Part shown: positions 1 through 11,574 of the stretch, in pieces | How positions within the stretch are numbered: the stretch's first letter is position 1 | How the letters are laid out: every line of letters begins with the position of its first letter | Assembly: GCA_038503075.1 (NCBI GenBank) | Contig: JBCAML010000002.1 | Span: forward strand, 2,604,001 to 2,668,000 | From: Gyromitra esculenta | Lineage: Eukaryota; Ascomycota; Pezizomycetes; Pezizales; Discinaceae | Direction: 5' to 3' | DNA: 64,000 nt | The notes under the pieces: generated by a model | The model's input: only the letters and a program-made list of their open reading frames with translations | Database searches by the model: none | Told to the model about the DNA's origin: nothing | Translations under genes and position numbers: made by a program

Positions 1-699
1 CAAAAAATAAAATAAAACGGCTTCAAAAAAACAAAAAAAACAAATGCAACGCAGCCAACGAATGCTCCTGCTTACGAAGAACAACCCTATATCTAGGTCC
101 ATGGTATGCACCGAAAGAGAACGGAAGAAAGAAAGAAAAAAGGACGCCGACCCGGCATGCTAGGAATCTAAAACTCCTCGAGAAAGATAATAAAAGGAAA
201 AAACGGGTATATATGTGGTGAACTGACAGCAAGCTTGGATATGATATGGAAGGGAAGGAAGAAAATGAAAATCCGATACGCTCTCGAGTCCAGCGATCAT
301 CACGCAAGGAAGGAAGGCAATACTCCAGAAAATAAAGCGAGTAAAATGAATGTTAGTATTACCTTTCGGTAATCATACCATCGTTCCCAGACGAGAATAG
401 CAAAAAAACGATATACCAGTACACCGCACCGCAAGAATGCAAAACGCAAGATGCAAAAAATAAAAGAACGCCCCAAGAAAAGACCTGTTCGCTCAAAAAG
501 TCACGCCAAAAGACGAAATCCCCCCCAAAAAAGACTGCCAGCCAGCGCACAAGAATACAACAGGACACGCCCATTAAAAGACATACCAAAAACGCCACAG
601 AAAGAATCGTGAAAGGGCTATACAAACGTTCCAGAAACAAGCGTCGCCGCTACGTGATACTCATGAGGACATCCACCATTAACAGCATCAGGAACTATC
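1..699. other. A-rich intergenic / 3' flank
   Basis: A-rich, low-complexity sequence downstream of the minus-strand gene that ends at 700. The ORFs here encode only low-complexity peptides and overlap on both strands. I see no splice-consistent gene. It probably contains the 3' UTR of the neighbouring gene. Confidence 0.5.
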
Positions 700-1866
700 C
701 TAAACGCTCCTCGAGCTCCTCCTCTCTCTTCTCTCCTCCACACTCCATCTCTCCGCCGCCCGCGCCTCGATCCTCATGCCAAGCATCATCCCTCCCACAC
801 CTCCTTCTTCTCCCAACTGTCCCTTCTCCTCCATTACCTCATCTTCCGGGCTCTCTGGTGGTAAATCCAGTCGATAACGCCTGACACTTCCACCATCGTC
901 ACCATTCCAAAACACCTCATCCTTACCCCTTCCAAACATCCCACAGCACCATCTTCGCCAACCGCTCTTCTTCCTATCTGCGGCTGCATATTCCCGTCGC
1001 CGTGCAGCATTGCCTTTCCAGTCGATTGGCGTGTTATACATGACGGGTCCATTATATGCCTCAGCCACTGCGGTCGCAGGCGCAGGCTTCTCGAAGAATT
1101 GTGGTGATGTCGGAGCGGCGGACGTTGCCGGTACCCCAGTGAAGCGTACTGGGCAGAGTGAATCCTTGCTATGAGAGAATTCGCTGCGGAAGGGCAGGAA
1201 CGCACCATGGCAGCGGTCATTAGGGTATTTCTGCTGCAGGGATGTTGCAATATCTGTGCGGGTGGGTTTGGTGTGCGCGCGTGGTGGAGATTGGGGAGTA
1301 ACATCTATGCTCGTCCGGGAATGCTTCGGTGGTACCGCAGTGGAGGAGCTAGAAGACGTCCAGGTAGAGGTGGACGTAGATTGGCGCGATGGATGGCGAG
1401 GCTGCGCCGTTAGATCGCGGCGGGATGAATGTGTGGATTTCGAATGTGACTTTTGGGCCTTTGAGGAATGAGAGGATGGCGTTGTCGTTGAGCCTGAGGA
1501 TGCGGATTCCCGTGGAGAGGGAGGGAGAACGGGTGATACGAGGATACCGGAGTCGGCTTTCGTCGCTGATTTGAAGTCGTATTCTTCGTCAATGTCGACG
1601 ACTGACCCAGCCGCAGACCAGAAGGTGGTTCGACTAGATGTGCTCCCACCTGCTGTGCTCGGAGTATGGGTATTGAGCATGGGAGTCGCATGAAGATGTA
1701 AATGCTGCTGGTGAGGTACGGCATTTTCGTCGTAAGGCAGGCTACCGGAAGTGATTCGTAGCCTTGGTCGTGGGGCGGGAGAGAGGCCAGATAGTTCTGG
1801 CGTACCGCTAGGGGTGATGGAAGTGTAGGAGAGAGGTGAATCGTTGCGGTACGTGGGGTGATACAT
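700..1866 (-). CDS. Ser/Pro/Thr-rich hypothetical protein, 388 aa
   Basis: A single uninterrupted ORF of 388 codons starting MYHPTYRNDSPLSYTS. I do not recognise the family. Residues 1-260 are low in complexity and rich in Ser, Thr and Pro, with long Ser runs, so they are probably disordered. Around residues 290-330 there is a compact basic, Trp/Cys-rich segment (KKSGWRRWCCGMFGRGKDEV) that could be a membrane-proximal or palmoylatable patch. The C-terminus is Glu/Arg-rich and charged. No signal peptide or clear membrane helix is visible. The long open frame in GC-rich sequence, with competing shorter ORFs on the other strand, supports this as the real gene. Function cannot be assigned from sequence alone. 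Confidence 0.7.
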   Translation of the reverse strand: MYHPTYRNDSPLSYTSITPSGTPELSGLSPAPRPRLRITSGSLPYDENAVPHQQHLHLHATPMLNTHTPSTAGGSTSSRTTFWSAAGSVVDIDEEYDFKSATKADSGILVSPVLPPSPRESASSGSTTTPSSHSSKAQKSHSKSTHSSRRDLTAQPRHPSRQSTSTSTWTSSSSSTAVPPKHSRTSIDVTPQSPPRAHTKPTRTDIATSLQQKYPNDRCHGAFLPFRSEFSHSKDSLCPVRFTGVPATSAAPTSPQFFEKPAPATAVAEAYNGPVMYNTPIDWKGNAARRREYAAADRKKSGWRRWCCGMFGRGKDEVFWNGDDGGSVRRYRLDLPPESPEDEVMEEKGQLGEEGGVGGMMLGMRIEARAAERWSVEERRERRSSRSV

Positions 1867-4800
1867 GGTTGTGGATATGGATTAAAGGATTGACAGATGG
1901 ATTCGAGAAGTATAACAATTATCCCCTCCTATAACGTAAAGAGAGAAAAGGAGAAAAATAAAACAGCTATGGTATCTTGGTATCGTTTCGGCCAGCCGCT
2001 CACTGTGGAATAATGAGAGAAACGGAGAGAGCAATTTTTTTATAATTCAAGTATCTCTCCAGCAATTCGAACAAAAATGCAAAACAGTTTGAGAGAGCAG
2101 GAGCAGCAGGAGCAGCAGAAGAAGTAGAAAAAACAAGTAAGTCAAATTTCGTCGTGTATAGTCGTCGTTGGAAACAGAACGGGGAGGAGGTGGGTGGCTC
2201 GTCACTATGAATGCATTCGTTTCGTGTTCGAGGCTGTAGTAGACTCTGGGTTGTGGGTTGTGCTTATGGTGGTAGCTTAGCTGTTCCTCCTTCCTTCCCT
2301 CGTTTGTCCGTCCTCGTGGGTGCAGCTGCTTCGTCGTCTGAAGTGTGCGTGCCAGTGAAGCGAACCCTTCTCGAAGACAGAAAGAAGGAAGAGATGACGG
2401 GGAGAGGGGAGGGAACAAGAAAAAAAGGTGGAAGTGGAAGAAGGCGTTTCAAGATGGGGTATTATTTATTATTATGTATGTAGCGTCTGTCTGTATGTAA
2501 TATCTCTCTGTCTGCGTCTCCCTTTCTCCTTCTCCTTCTCCCTTCCTCACTTCTTTCCCGGGAGCGTGGGATTCAATCAAAAACGCTCGCAGCACAAGCG
2601 CGGGACCTGGTCGGCTGATTGGAACGGCTCAACTAACGACAGAGAGGCGCTTCTGTGTTGGGCCACAAGCCTTCACGCAAATGGAAGAGAGGTGTTTGGC
2701 ACCAGGCGCGGTCCAGAGACGATCATGCGAATCGACAGAGCCAGACACAAGCGGACGGGCGGACACAGGGCTTCCTTGTCACCTTGCGTGAGCGGCCTTT
2801 TCCGTGGACTCTCCGGCTGCTAGGACCGTTGCTGTGGAGCGGAGTGGAACAGAAATAGGAAATGCGATTAGGTGTTGATTTAGATATGATAGCTGAAAAA
2901 GGAACTTTCACTTGCTCTGCACCCGCAGACTGTTGGGAGATATAGCAGTGCCTATGTATCCTGGGTTTTGGGCTAAAAGATTCTCAACAACCGTTTAATT
3001 TATGTAAGCTTGAGGTGGAAAGAGGAACACGGGGCTGGGCTATTCGTAGTGTAGCTTATCCAAATTCAAACTTATCTCTCAGATCTCCTCCCTTCTCCTC
3101 CTCTGCCATCCGAAGCGTTGTTTCTCTCTCCCCTCCCTCCTCCTCCTCGCTCAAGATCAAGAATCAAGGATCAACTGCGGGGCTGCTGCCAGCCAGAGCT
3201 AGCTTCTGTGTCCTCGAGCATTTCTCGTGATGAAAAAACGCCCAGGAGCGGAGTATTAAAAAAAGTAACAAGCAGGCCAACCAGTAAACCAGCACGGACC
3301 ATCCGTTGAAGCACGAGGCGAAACGGAATCTCAAACACTCTTGCGCCCAGAACAGGGGTGATCAACATCGTGCTGTAGTGGGGTATGTATCGCGAGCGAT
3401 TAGTTGTAGAGTCCACTGCTCCACTATCAAGTAGAAGAGTGCAAGATACATATGTACCAGAGCCTCCTTATTCAACACGAAAAGGTCATTGATTCTTGAC
3501 GTATCCCGTTGCCTCAGTTAAAGTGCAGGCCCCAAATTACCGATTGCCACACGCATACCCTTCCACCCGAGCATTCCTGCAAGGGATCCCCACCGCTGGG
3601 CCAGAGAAGAACACCCCGCCTTGCATTGCATGTGATGGGGCTACATTAGCCCCTCCAGCTCTCCAAACCTTTCTTTCATGCAGAGACCAGAAGGAGATAA
3701 TACATCCTGTTTTGATCTTTGATCACAGAAGGGGAGGAAGATATTTGTAAAGAAAGAAGGGTTTAGAAAGTGAGGTTATCGGTTATTGATTGCTAGAGCG
3801 AGGGTGAAAACGCTTGTGAAAACGCTTGTGAAAGCCATCCTGCTTCACCCTCTCTACATGTCTGTCGTTGTACAGAATTCATGACCAGACCACCATCGAC
3901 TAGATAGGTATCCCCTTGCTTTACTTTAAAACTTCACACACACATATCTACACACACGTAAGGGCCTTGTGCTCCTGGATCGGGAGATCTGCGATTACAA
4001 AAAAAAAACAAGGAAAACAAGAATTTCCTGGAAATCGGTTGTGGAGAGGGTTACCTGGGATATTTTATTTTGTTTTCCTGAAGCAAAAGCATGTGAAACT
4101 ACCCTAGGGCCAATAACCTATATGTACCTTCAGAGTAGAGTACATAGACGAGACCCACATGAACGGCACACGAGGATTGAAATCGTGATATGTTTGACCG
4201 CTGGTACTTTAAATAGCGTGATAACCCGGGAAAACAGATGTCGGGGGGGCGTTTTTTTCTCCTTTCAAGGCAAGGTTTTGTTTTGCTCGCTATCAACACT
4301 CATTTGATCTCGATATGGGTTTTCCGTGGGGGCAATTTTTTTTTTTTTTTGAAAGAACGGCATCGTACCGATCGAAACATACCATCTTGTCTTAATACTG
4401 GTAATTACCGGTATTCGCCTATATCCTACTGAAATACAGCATCTCAAGATGAGAAAAATTTAATAATTTTCTGTCCTTAAATTCGCAAACCCTTTTATCT
4501 GATTTGATTGCCTGCGGTTCGGAATAACCCCCCGCCATCCCAGCTTCTTGAGTGAGAAAACCTCCGAAGCAAATCTAGGAACCCCAGCCCGCCTAAGTGT
4601 TTTTCCAGAGCACAGGATGCAGACAGAAGTTCGAGAAGATTATGTGCAGATAAGAGACCACAAGCGAGAGTGATCCGGATAAAACGCCTCTCCTTTCTGC
4701 AGCCGGTTGATGGGAGATGGGATTCGGATCTGAGACGGCGACATGTCCGCGATGAGGCTCCGCAGAGATGCTGCTTTCTGCGCGGCTGAGAATAAGCTTC

Positions 4801-4899
4801 GAGGATCTAGATTGGGATAGCGCCTGAGAAATCCAGGGAAAAATAATAATGCGGGGCCTGGAGAACTCAGCCCCGCAACGAACGTCAAACTGTAAAACC
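1867..4899. other. 3-kb gene-free intergenic region
   Basis: This lies between divergent genes: 1866 on minus and 4900 on plus. It holds pyrimidine-rich tracts near 2500-2560 and 3065-3150 and homopolymer runs of T at about 4337. The many short ORFs overlap on both strands, lack recognisable domains and show no good splice continuity. It probably contains both promoters. Confidence 0.5.
3804..3835. repeat. Short tandem repeat, 12-nt unit
   Basis: The 12-nt unit gtgaaaacgctt occurs twice in perfect tandem, followed by a third partial copy. It is a minor local duplication with no evident function. Confidence 0.7.
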
Positions 4900-6248
4900 A
4901 TGATTGCATCCGTTTTTCGAGGCTTTGTACGGGTACGGGCTCTTGCTATCCCATTATCGAGACGGTGCATTTCATCGAATCATCAAGTCTTTGCTGGTTG
5001 GTCAATTCGATCTCGTGCAGTTTTTCCGTTCAATCACTGATTAACATTGGGGGTGAATGTAGAGGATGATATCGTGCTCCTCCGAAAGTTAAAGGATAGC
5101 ACAAGTACAATTCTTACTAGTTCTCTAAAACTATTCAAAAAGGTGGAGACACCTCACGGCTACATCCCTCACCGCGAAATCATCGGCCAAAACACGCGGA
5201 AGCTGGTGACCACTACAAGGGGTACTCAGTACTGTGCAACATTCCCCACGATCGAGGAATATGTGACGAAAGTCCGGCGGCTAGTAACTCCCGTGCGTAC
5301 TTGACTTTTTTATAACCTCCCTGTTCCTCTTTCCTTTAATCAGCAATAAGACTGGGGAAGGCTTACATCACCAACGTTGGGAACCATTAGGTTTACCCTC
5401 TCGACGCAGCCACCATTGTCTCCCTCCTCGACATCCACGTCTCTACACCTACCTCTCCAGACACCCCTCCTGTGGAAATCTTTGAAGCCGGTACTGGCCA
5501 CGGCTCCCTAACTCTACAACTCTGCCGCGCGATTCATGCTGCGAACCCACCCGGAGCGGACCGCCGCGGTGCTATAATCCATTCCATCGATGTCTCCGCA
5601 AAGCACTCGGCTCGCGCGCGTGAAGTCGTCCATGGGTTCCGTCGTGGTATCTATATGCCAGATGTTGATTTTCATGTCGGGAATCCAACAGAGTGGATTA
5701 CGAGTGAGTTGGAGAGACGGGGCGGGGAGCCGTTTCTCACACATGCGTTACTGGATTTACCAGGGCCGGAGAGACATTTAGAAGCATTATCGAAGGCTTT
5801 GTTGCCGGATGGGGTGTTGGGGGTATTTTGTCCAAGTGTGACACAGATTGGAGACTGTCTAAAGAATATGAAGGAGAGAGGATTGCGGCTAGGGAAGGAT
5901 ATGGTGGTCGAATTTCCGCCTCATGCGACGACGGTTGGAGCAGGGTTGAGATCATGGAATGTTAAGTATGCAGCTGTGAGGGCTCGGAGTAAGCCGAAGG
6001 TGGAACTGGATGGTGGAGAAGTGGCGGCAGTGGTTGAAACTGTGGATGGGAGCGAGGAGGCGAGCGAGGAGGCGAGCGAGGAAAGCGATAATGCGAATGA
6101 AGTGGATGGTGAAGAGAAGGTACAAGCAAAGGAGCTATCAGCGGCTGAGGAAGGGAATCCAGAGGTGTTAGTTTGTAGGCCGTCTGTGGGTGAGCGGATA
6201 GTTGGCGGTGGATTTTTCGGGATGTTTAGGAGGAAAGGCGAGTGCTAG
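4900..6248 (+). CDS. Mitochondrial TRM61-like tRNA (adenine-N1) methyltransferase
   Basis: Three-exon model: 4900-4996, 5063-5292, 5391-6248 (394 aa). The spliced N-terminus MIASVFRGFVRVRALAIPLS is Arg-rich and amphipathic, as in a mitochondrial presequence. It is followed by FAEDDIVLLRKLKD, the substrate-binding N-domain typical of the GCD14/TRM61 family. The SAM-binding motif I EAGTGHGSLTLQL lies near residue 140, and a later ALLDLPGPERHL segment fits the acidic post-motif region. Family members methylate position 1 of adenine-58 or a nearby adenine in tRNA; mitochondrial action is inferred from the presequence and the GHGSLT variant. The C-terminus after about residue 310 is an acidic tail with EEASEEAS repeats. 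Both introns are GT-AG (66 and 98 nt). The start is the first ATG in frame with the spliced product. Confidence 0.82.
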
Positions 6249-9200
6249 TTCATGCGGAGATGTTCTGTAAATACCGGTTTTGTTGTATGTACTATATTTT
6301 AGACATAATTTCTTCTCCACCCATTCTATTTTATTTTATACAGTTATTTTTCTTTTAGGGAATTATTGGCTTTTGTGGTGTGGGGTTACTTGGGGCACGA
6401 GGGATTGCAGCGATAAATTAAATGGATTGAGCGGATTGCCGCAAAACTTTACTCGTTTTCTTTCCTTCTGAATTCCTCCAACCCCACCTCCATCCATCCC
6501 GCATAGTCTTTTAAATTTTCAACCAGGGCCAGCTACAACGATATTCAACAGCAGTATCAGATCATTCAATCCTTTATCCTTTTTATCACCACCGCTACCA
6601 TCATCACTGAGGTAGCTTCTACACCAAAAAAAAGAAGATTAGTAAATAATATTTGGGTTGAGTCGCAGTATTAACCACTAAAACCGATTTCAAGACTCAG
6701 GTATTTCAACAAAGCACTCGCTCGTCCATCCATTTGAGCTCAAGCAAAGAAGGTTGGAAATATTTCACCGGGAGAAAAACTGAAGTCAATTCCTATTCAT
6801 AAAACCAAACTAGCATTGCATAACAAACCTCCAGAAGTCAGCATCCATCAGCACTACCGCTACCCTACAGATATTCAAGAAAATTAGCATACCTTTATCT
6901 ACTGCAGAGTTACCTGCTAACACCTCCTAGACTCGTTAATCGATCCTGTCGATGGGCGGTTACTAACAAACACAGAATGTGACCTTTTACCGTCAGCGAT
7001 TTGTCGGGAAGGCTTGTTAATGTCTGGTTCCTCAGCTGGCCACTAGTGCACGAGAGGGTGTTTTATGATGGACTATCCACGACAAGTGCAACTTACGCCA
7101 AATACTTGTTGGTTTACTGCTAACAGAATTTATTGTAGCAATATCGAACTTTAACACCGAGAATTCAATCCAGGTGTTACCAACAGTTAGATTTACAAAT
7201 GGTGATTGTGTACCTATTTGAGACCTACTAATATAGCAATGATAATGTTGTTGAACAAAATTCAAAGTTATCTTAAATTGCAATGGGCTGAAGGCTGGAT
7301 TATTTCGACTCCAAGGATGGATAGATATCATGATATCTGATACTGATACTGATCCTTATTCCCCATCTTCTGATTTGAGCTAACTCTTCTATATATGTCA
7401 ATAGCTTCGTTTAATATATGCCATGAAAAAAACCACCCATCACTTTCGAGATATAAGTCCTCAATTCGACAATATTCACACCTTAGATACACCACTAGTA
7501 TATTCCAATTCATATACCTACCTGAAAGCGAAACTGACGGAGAAATAGATCGACATTTACGCAATTGATATACACTATCTTGGTATTTCTTAGAGGTGAC
7601 TTACCATCGCCGCAAAAACGTTATAATTTGAAGCGGTTTAGGCTCGAGTCATATTCGTTTGCAATTGATATGGCAAGGTCTAGGTTTCCAGCGGATAAAT
7701 TTGGATTTGCTAATATTTTTATTTACTCCCAGTAAGTAAATCCTATTCAAAACGGTAGATACAAACACCAACGAGCCACCGTGTGCTAAATAGATCAATA
7801 TTCATTTGGTGGCTCGTTAGTGTGAATACCGACGGTTTGGCATGTCTTCATCTCGAGTTTTAGAGATATTATTAATTATTGATCATATTTAGTCCTCCAC
7901 TCTGGAGGAAACTATATCCTTCGCTGAAGCCACTTCCGACAACTATGGGACTCGCAAAACAGAGTTTATAACCTATCTTAACGCGATAACGAAGTCTATC
8001 CCATTTATTCCGTATAGTATACGTATCGAACAAATGGCATTTCATTAATACTCCTAGAGTTCGGGGGCGCCCCGACTGCTCCCTCAATATTTGTGATTGA
8101 GGATCCAAAGAAAAAGACCTTATAATTATAGATACGGGTGATAATTCCAAAACTCAGCGAATGGAATTCGGAATCGGCCTTGTATCGATTCGGTTATATA
8201 TATATTAACTACGAAAAGCAGGCGCTGCATGTAGGTATACTACAAAACTATTACTAACAACTTTTCTAGGCATACTCTACATTCACTTCTGCACACAATG
8301 GAAACATATTCAATACCCGACCACGCGCGTTGCCAAGAATGGGTCATGTTTCTGGGAAAATCAAATTCAGGATACATGCAACGCGTACGACGAAACACCA
8401 AGTATCTATTGATCCTGCATGGTTCAAGGAAACATAAATACCTAGAGTATTCAAATATACTTTAAATATATATCAGGGTTCTAATAACGAAAATCCTTGA
8501 GAGTATACTTGCAACGCATCCCGCAACAACGATCATTAGTAAACCCAGATTAAACGGAAATGCGAAAAATTTACATTGTCCTTGACACGCTAAGGCTCAA
8601 AGCGCGTTATCCTTATGCCGGTCATGCTTGTTACCTCTATCATAATAATATGACGGAAGAAACGCACGGAAGAACACGTCCAAAAATATACCAGTTCTCG
8701 ATCAAGATTATATTAGAAAACTTCTGACTCGAGTCTAGCCTGTGAAAGAAATCTAGCATCAAACAGCTAAATGGCATATTTACTACCTACCCGTATACCC
8801 AAAACTAGTCGAATACCCAAAACATGATTTCACATCTTGCTGTGGGGCCTACCGGCAACAGTACTCCAAATTACATGTGTAGTCGTTTCTAGCTTCGAGG
8901 CCCTCGATACCAACAGGAAACGTCACTGCTAGATAAATCGTTATCTTTGGGAGAATACTCTGGATGGTGAACTAACTGTAAACAGCACTAATATTCATAT
9001 GATTTACTATCCTAAATCATAGTGATGGTAAAGCTTCTTTCCTACTTCCCTTTTTTAACATTCATATCTATGACTCTGGGGATAACATATCTACATCCAC
9101 TAGATGCGCGAGAAATTTCGAGTTTCTACGCATCACACAAGATAAATATTCATCGGGGAGGTCTTCGAAACGTGCCCCACCATTTCATGCCGAAAACCTG

Positions 9201-10984
9201 TATATATCCGCTAATCTACTGCACCTACCCACTTTTGAAACGGTTCCGCAGCCGGCCATACTTCGGGGGAATTGTGGAAAAGAATATTAAAAAACATCAG
9301 TAAGTACACTATCGTGCCCAAACCATGTCTGTCACATGGAGCTCGCGGCCTCCGATCCCTTTCTGGTAGCTCATGTACGACAGGATGTGCAACTAAATAC
9401 CCTGCAGTTAGTACGTACACCGAGTGATAGGCAGTGACTTTTGAATAGCACTGTCCAGAAATACTGAATAAGCTAGGACGATGCACTACAACCAGTAAAA
9501 TGCCTTGGTTGTCCATTAACTAAAAATTTAGGCATCAAGAAAAGCATCACTTATTTTCTTCGGAACTAGCTGATTTATTGGCTTTCCTTTACTCCCATAG
9601 CCCTTCTTTTAATTAAATGTACATCAGATCTACAATCCTACTGAATTAGCTATCAGCTAATCGGGAACCCATCACGAGAGATTAGAATACAAGATGGTAG
9701 CCATAGCGTGAAATCAAACTTAATCAACTTATATCTCCTTTCTGGCTGAATAGTTCTTATTGAAGCCGTGCACGTGCGTTGCTGCAATTTAATAATCTAC
9801 CTCACTCATTAGAGAAAATTTAGGAAGCTGGTGAACTATTTTCGCTCACTTGCATATCCTTGAATGTACAATATAACTCATACCCAGTCAAATAGATAAT
9901 CAGATGCTCATGTGCCCAGAGTTATATTTGGAAACAAAAATATACTCTCATCTCGGACACATCCCAAGATAAGCGAAAGAGAGACATGTTATGTTGATGG
10001 GGCTGCTTAATCTAATCTCTGCTCGAGTGTTCCACCAAAGACACACTATAGGGTGTGATAGATGAACCAAGAAACTAGACGAATTTTCGGCGTCTGTGCC
10101 AGTGGGAGGCTAGATGTTAGAGTAAGCCTCTAATCCTGCTCGCGTCGTGGCAAAGCTGCGATGAGACGTAGTTAACAAATTTCTGCTATCTTCATGTTCT
10201 ATAGTTCTCGATCGGACAATTCAACATCGCCCCTGCTCTACTAGTGTTACATGAATATTAACCAAAGCATGCGAATGCGACTCACTAAACCCTTTTCAAT
10301 GCATGTCTCCGCTTCTTCTGGAGTTTCGTGTCACTGGGCCCCTGTGGTGAAACAGGGAATAAACCAATTGTAGATGAAGGCACGTGTAATGTCAGGGGGA
10401 CGGGAGAACGAGTTGGGAATTTGAGGGGTTCAGTGACTTCCCACATCGCTGGTTCGTCCACACGGTGGTACACGAAGATCGCCACCCTTTTAGGGGCTGG
10501 CAAATAATAATCACAACAAACATGGAAAAATCAATTAAGCCCACAACTGACAAAAACAGGTAATGCTGACAAGGAGCACCCCTCTGGTATTATTGAAGTA
10601 TACAAAATATAACACAAAATTATCGTCTCCACTTCATAACAAGACCGAAATTTCTATTACCCAGCCAAGTAAGAAATTCCAGCCAAATAAACCCCAGTGT
10701 ACTCCAGAAAATTGAGGAAAAACCCGCTAGGCCGAAGAGCAAAGGCGTAAAGGGTGGAATATTGTCGTGTCGACTTCGATTAAGTTTGACTTTTAAGGAC
10801 CCTTGCCATTATACACAACTCCCGCCAAAAAACTCTACAGATGGCTCATATAACTGAACAGGAAAGTTCCACAGCGAACACCAAACCAAATGCCAAAAAA
10901 ATCATGCAAATGTGATACTATTATCTACAACCAACCATCAAAAGATAGTAGTAGTTGATAATACTACCAGATATTGAAAGACAT
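6249..10984. other. 4.7-kb AT-rich gene desert
   Basis: Long AT-rich tract, rich in TpA and stop codons in all frames. The longest ORFs are near 100 codons and have no recognisable domains. It contains one imperfect inverted repeat (7748-7840) but no intact transposon gene. Composition fits a RIP-mutated, possibly heterochromatic block. Confidence 0.6.
7748..7840. repeat. Imperfect inverted repeat (33-nt arms)
   Basis: The left arm 7748-7780 and right arm 7808-7840 are reverse complements at about 25 of 33 positions. The innermost part is the best conserved (aacgagccacc against ggtggctcgtt). The loop is 27 nt. It could be a decayed MITE or a hairpin; no target-site duplication is obvious. 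Confidence 0.6.
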
Positions 10985-11574
10985 TTACAAAAGATAAGCG
11001 GCAACACCGATCAAACCAGCAAGGGCACCGGCAGCAACGGTAGCCCTGTTGGCAGATCCCTCAAAAGCAGGGCTGCTAGGAGTAGCAGATGGGGAGGTAG
11101 AGTTTCCAGAGGCGGCAGGAGGAGTGGGCTTGGTGGTGTGAGAGATGGTCGCGTTGGTGTAAGATGGGGGAGTGGCGGTTGGGAGAGAGCCAGTTCCGTG
11201 GGGAACACCACTGCAAATTATTAGTGATATTCAGGCTAAAGGCATATTCAGGAATAAAACTCACCATCCACCAGGGCAGACAGACGAGGTAACAGTGGTG
11301 TAAGTCTTGGTGCGAGTGCAAGGGCAGTTGCTGATAGTCAAGGTGGTGGCCTGGGGTAGGTTAGCCAATTGCTCGTATTCATAAAGCTACTCGAGTCACA
11401 TACCTCAGTAACGGTGTAGGTCTTGTTGTTTTCCACGATGGTAGTGGCATATGGGCAGTAAGTGGTATACTGGGTGACGACCTCAGTTACGGTAGTCTCA
11501 GTTCCATTGTGGTAGCCGTGAGCAGAGACAGCGACAGCGGAAAGGGCGAAAGCGATGATGGCAGAGAAACGCAT
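10985..11574 (-). CDS. Small secreted GPI-anchored protein, CCG-6-like
   Basis: Three exons on the minus strand: 11574-11404, 11350-11265, 11210-10985 (160 aa). Introns are 53 and 54 nt with GTATGT and GTGAGT donors. MRFSAIIAFALSAVAVSA is a clear signal peptide. The mature part has Thr/Tyr/Cys-rich repeats (TTVTEVVTQYTTYCPYATT, TTLTISNCPCTRTKTYTT), a pattern shared by clock-controlled CCG-6-type and related cell-wall proteins of filamentous ascomycetes. A Ser/Thr/Pro stretch suitable for O-glycosylation follows. The last 20 residues (TVAAGALAGLIGVAAYLL) form a hydrophobic GPI-attachment signal. Likely location is the outer cell wall or plasma membrane. The CCG-6 name rests on repeat pattern and architecture; abundance or circadian control is not shown here. 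Confidence 0.85.

Noticed and set aside
834..1304. 156-codon ORF and plus-strand ORFs within 700-1866
   Set aside because: These are shadows of the 388-codon frame in other frames of the same GC-rich gene.
2047..2823. ORFs of 90-131 codons upstream of the first gene
   Set aside because: They derive from purine/pyrimidine tracts (Leu, Arg and Ser runs) and overlap each other on opposite strands.
3496..4447. Several ORFs of 60-112 codons before the TRM61-like gene
   Set aside because: Short, overlapping on both strands, no features; treated as intergenic.
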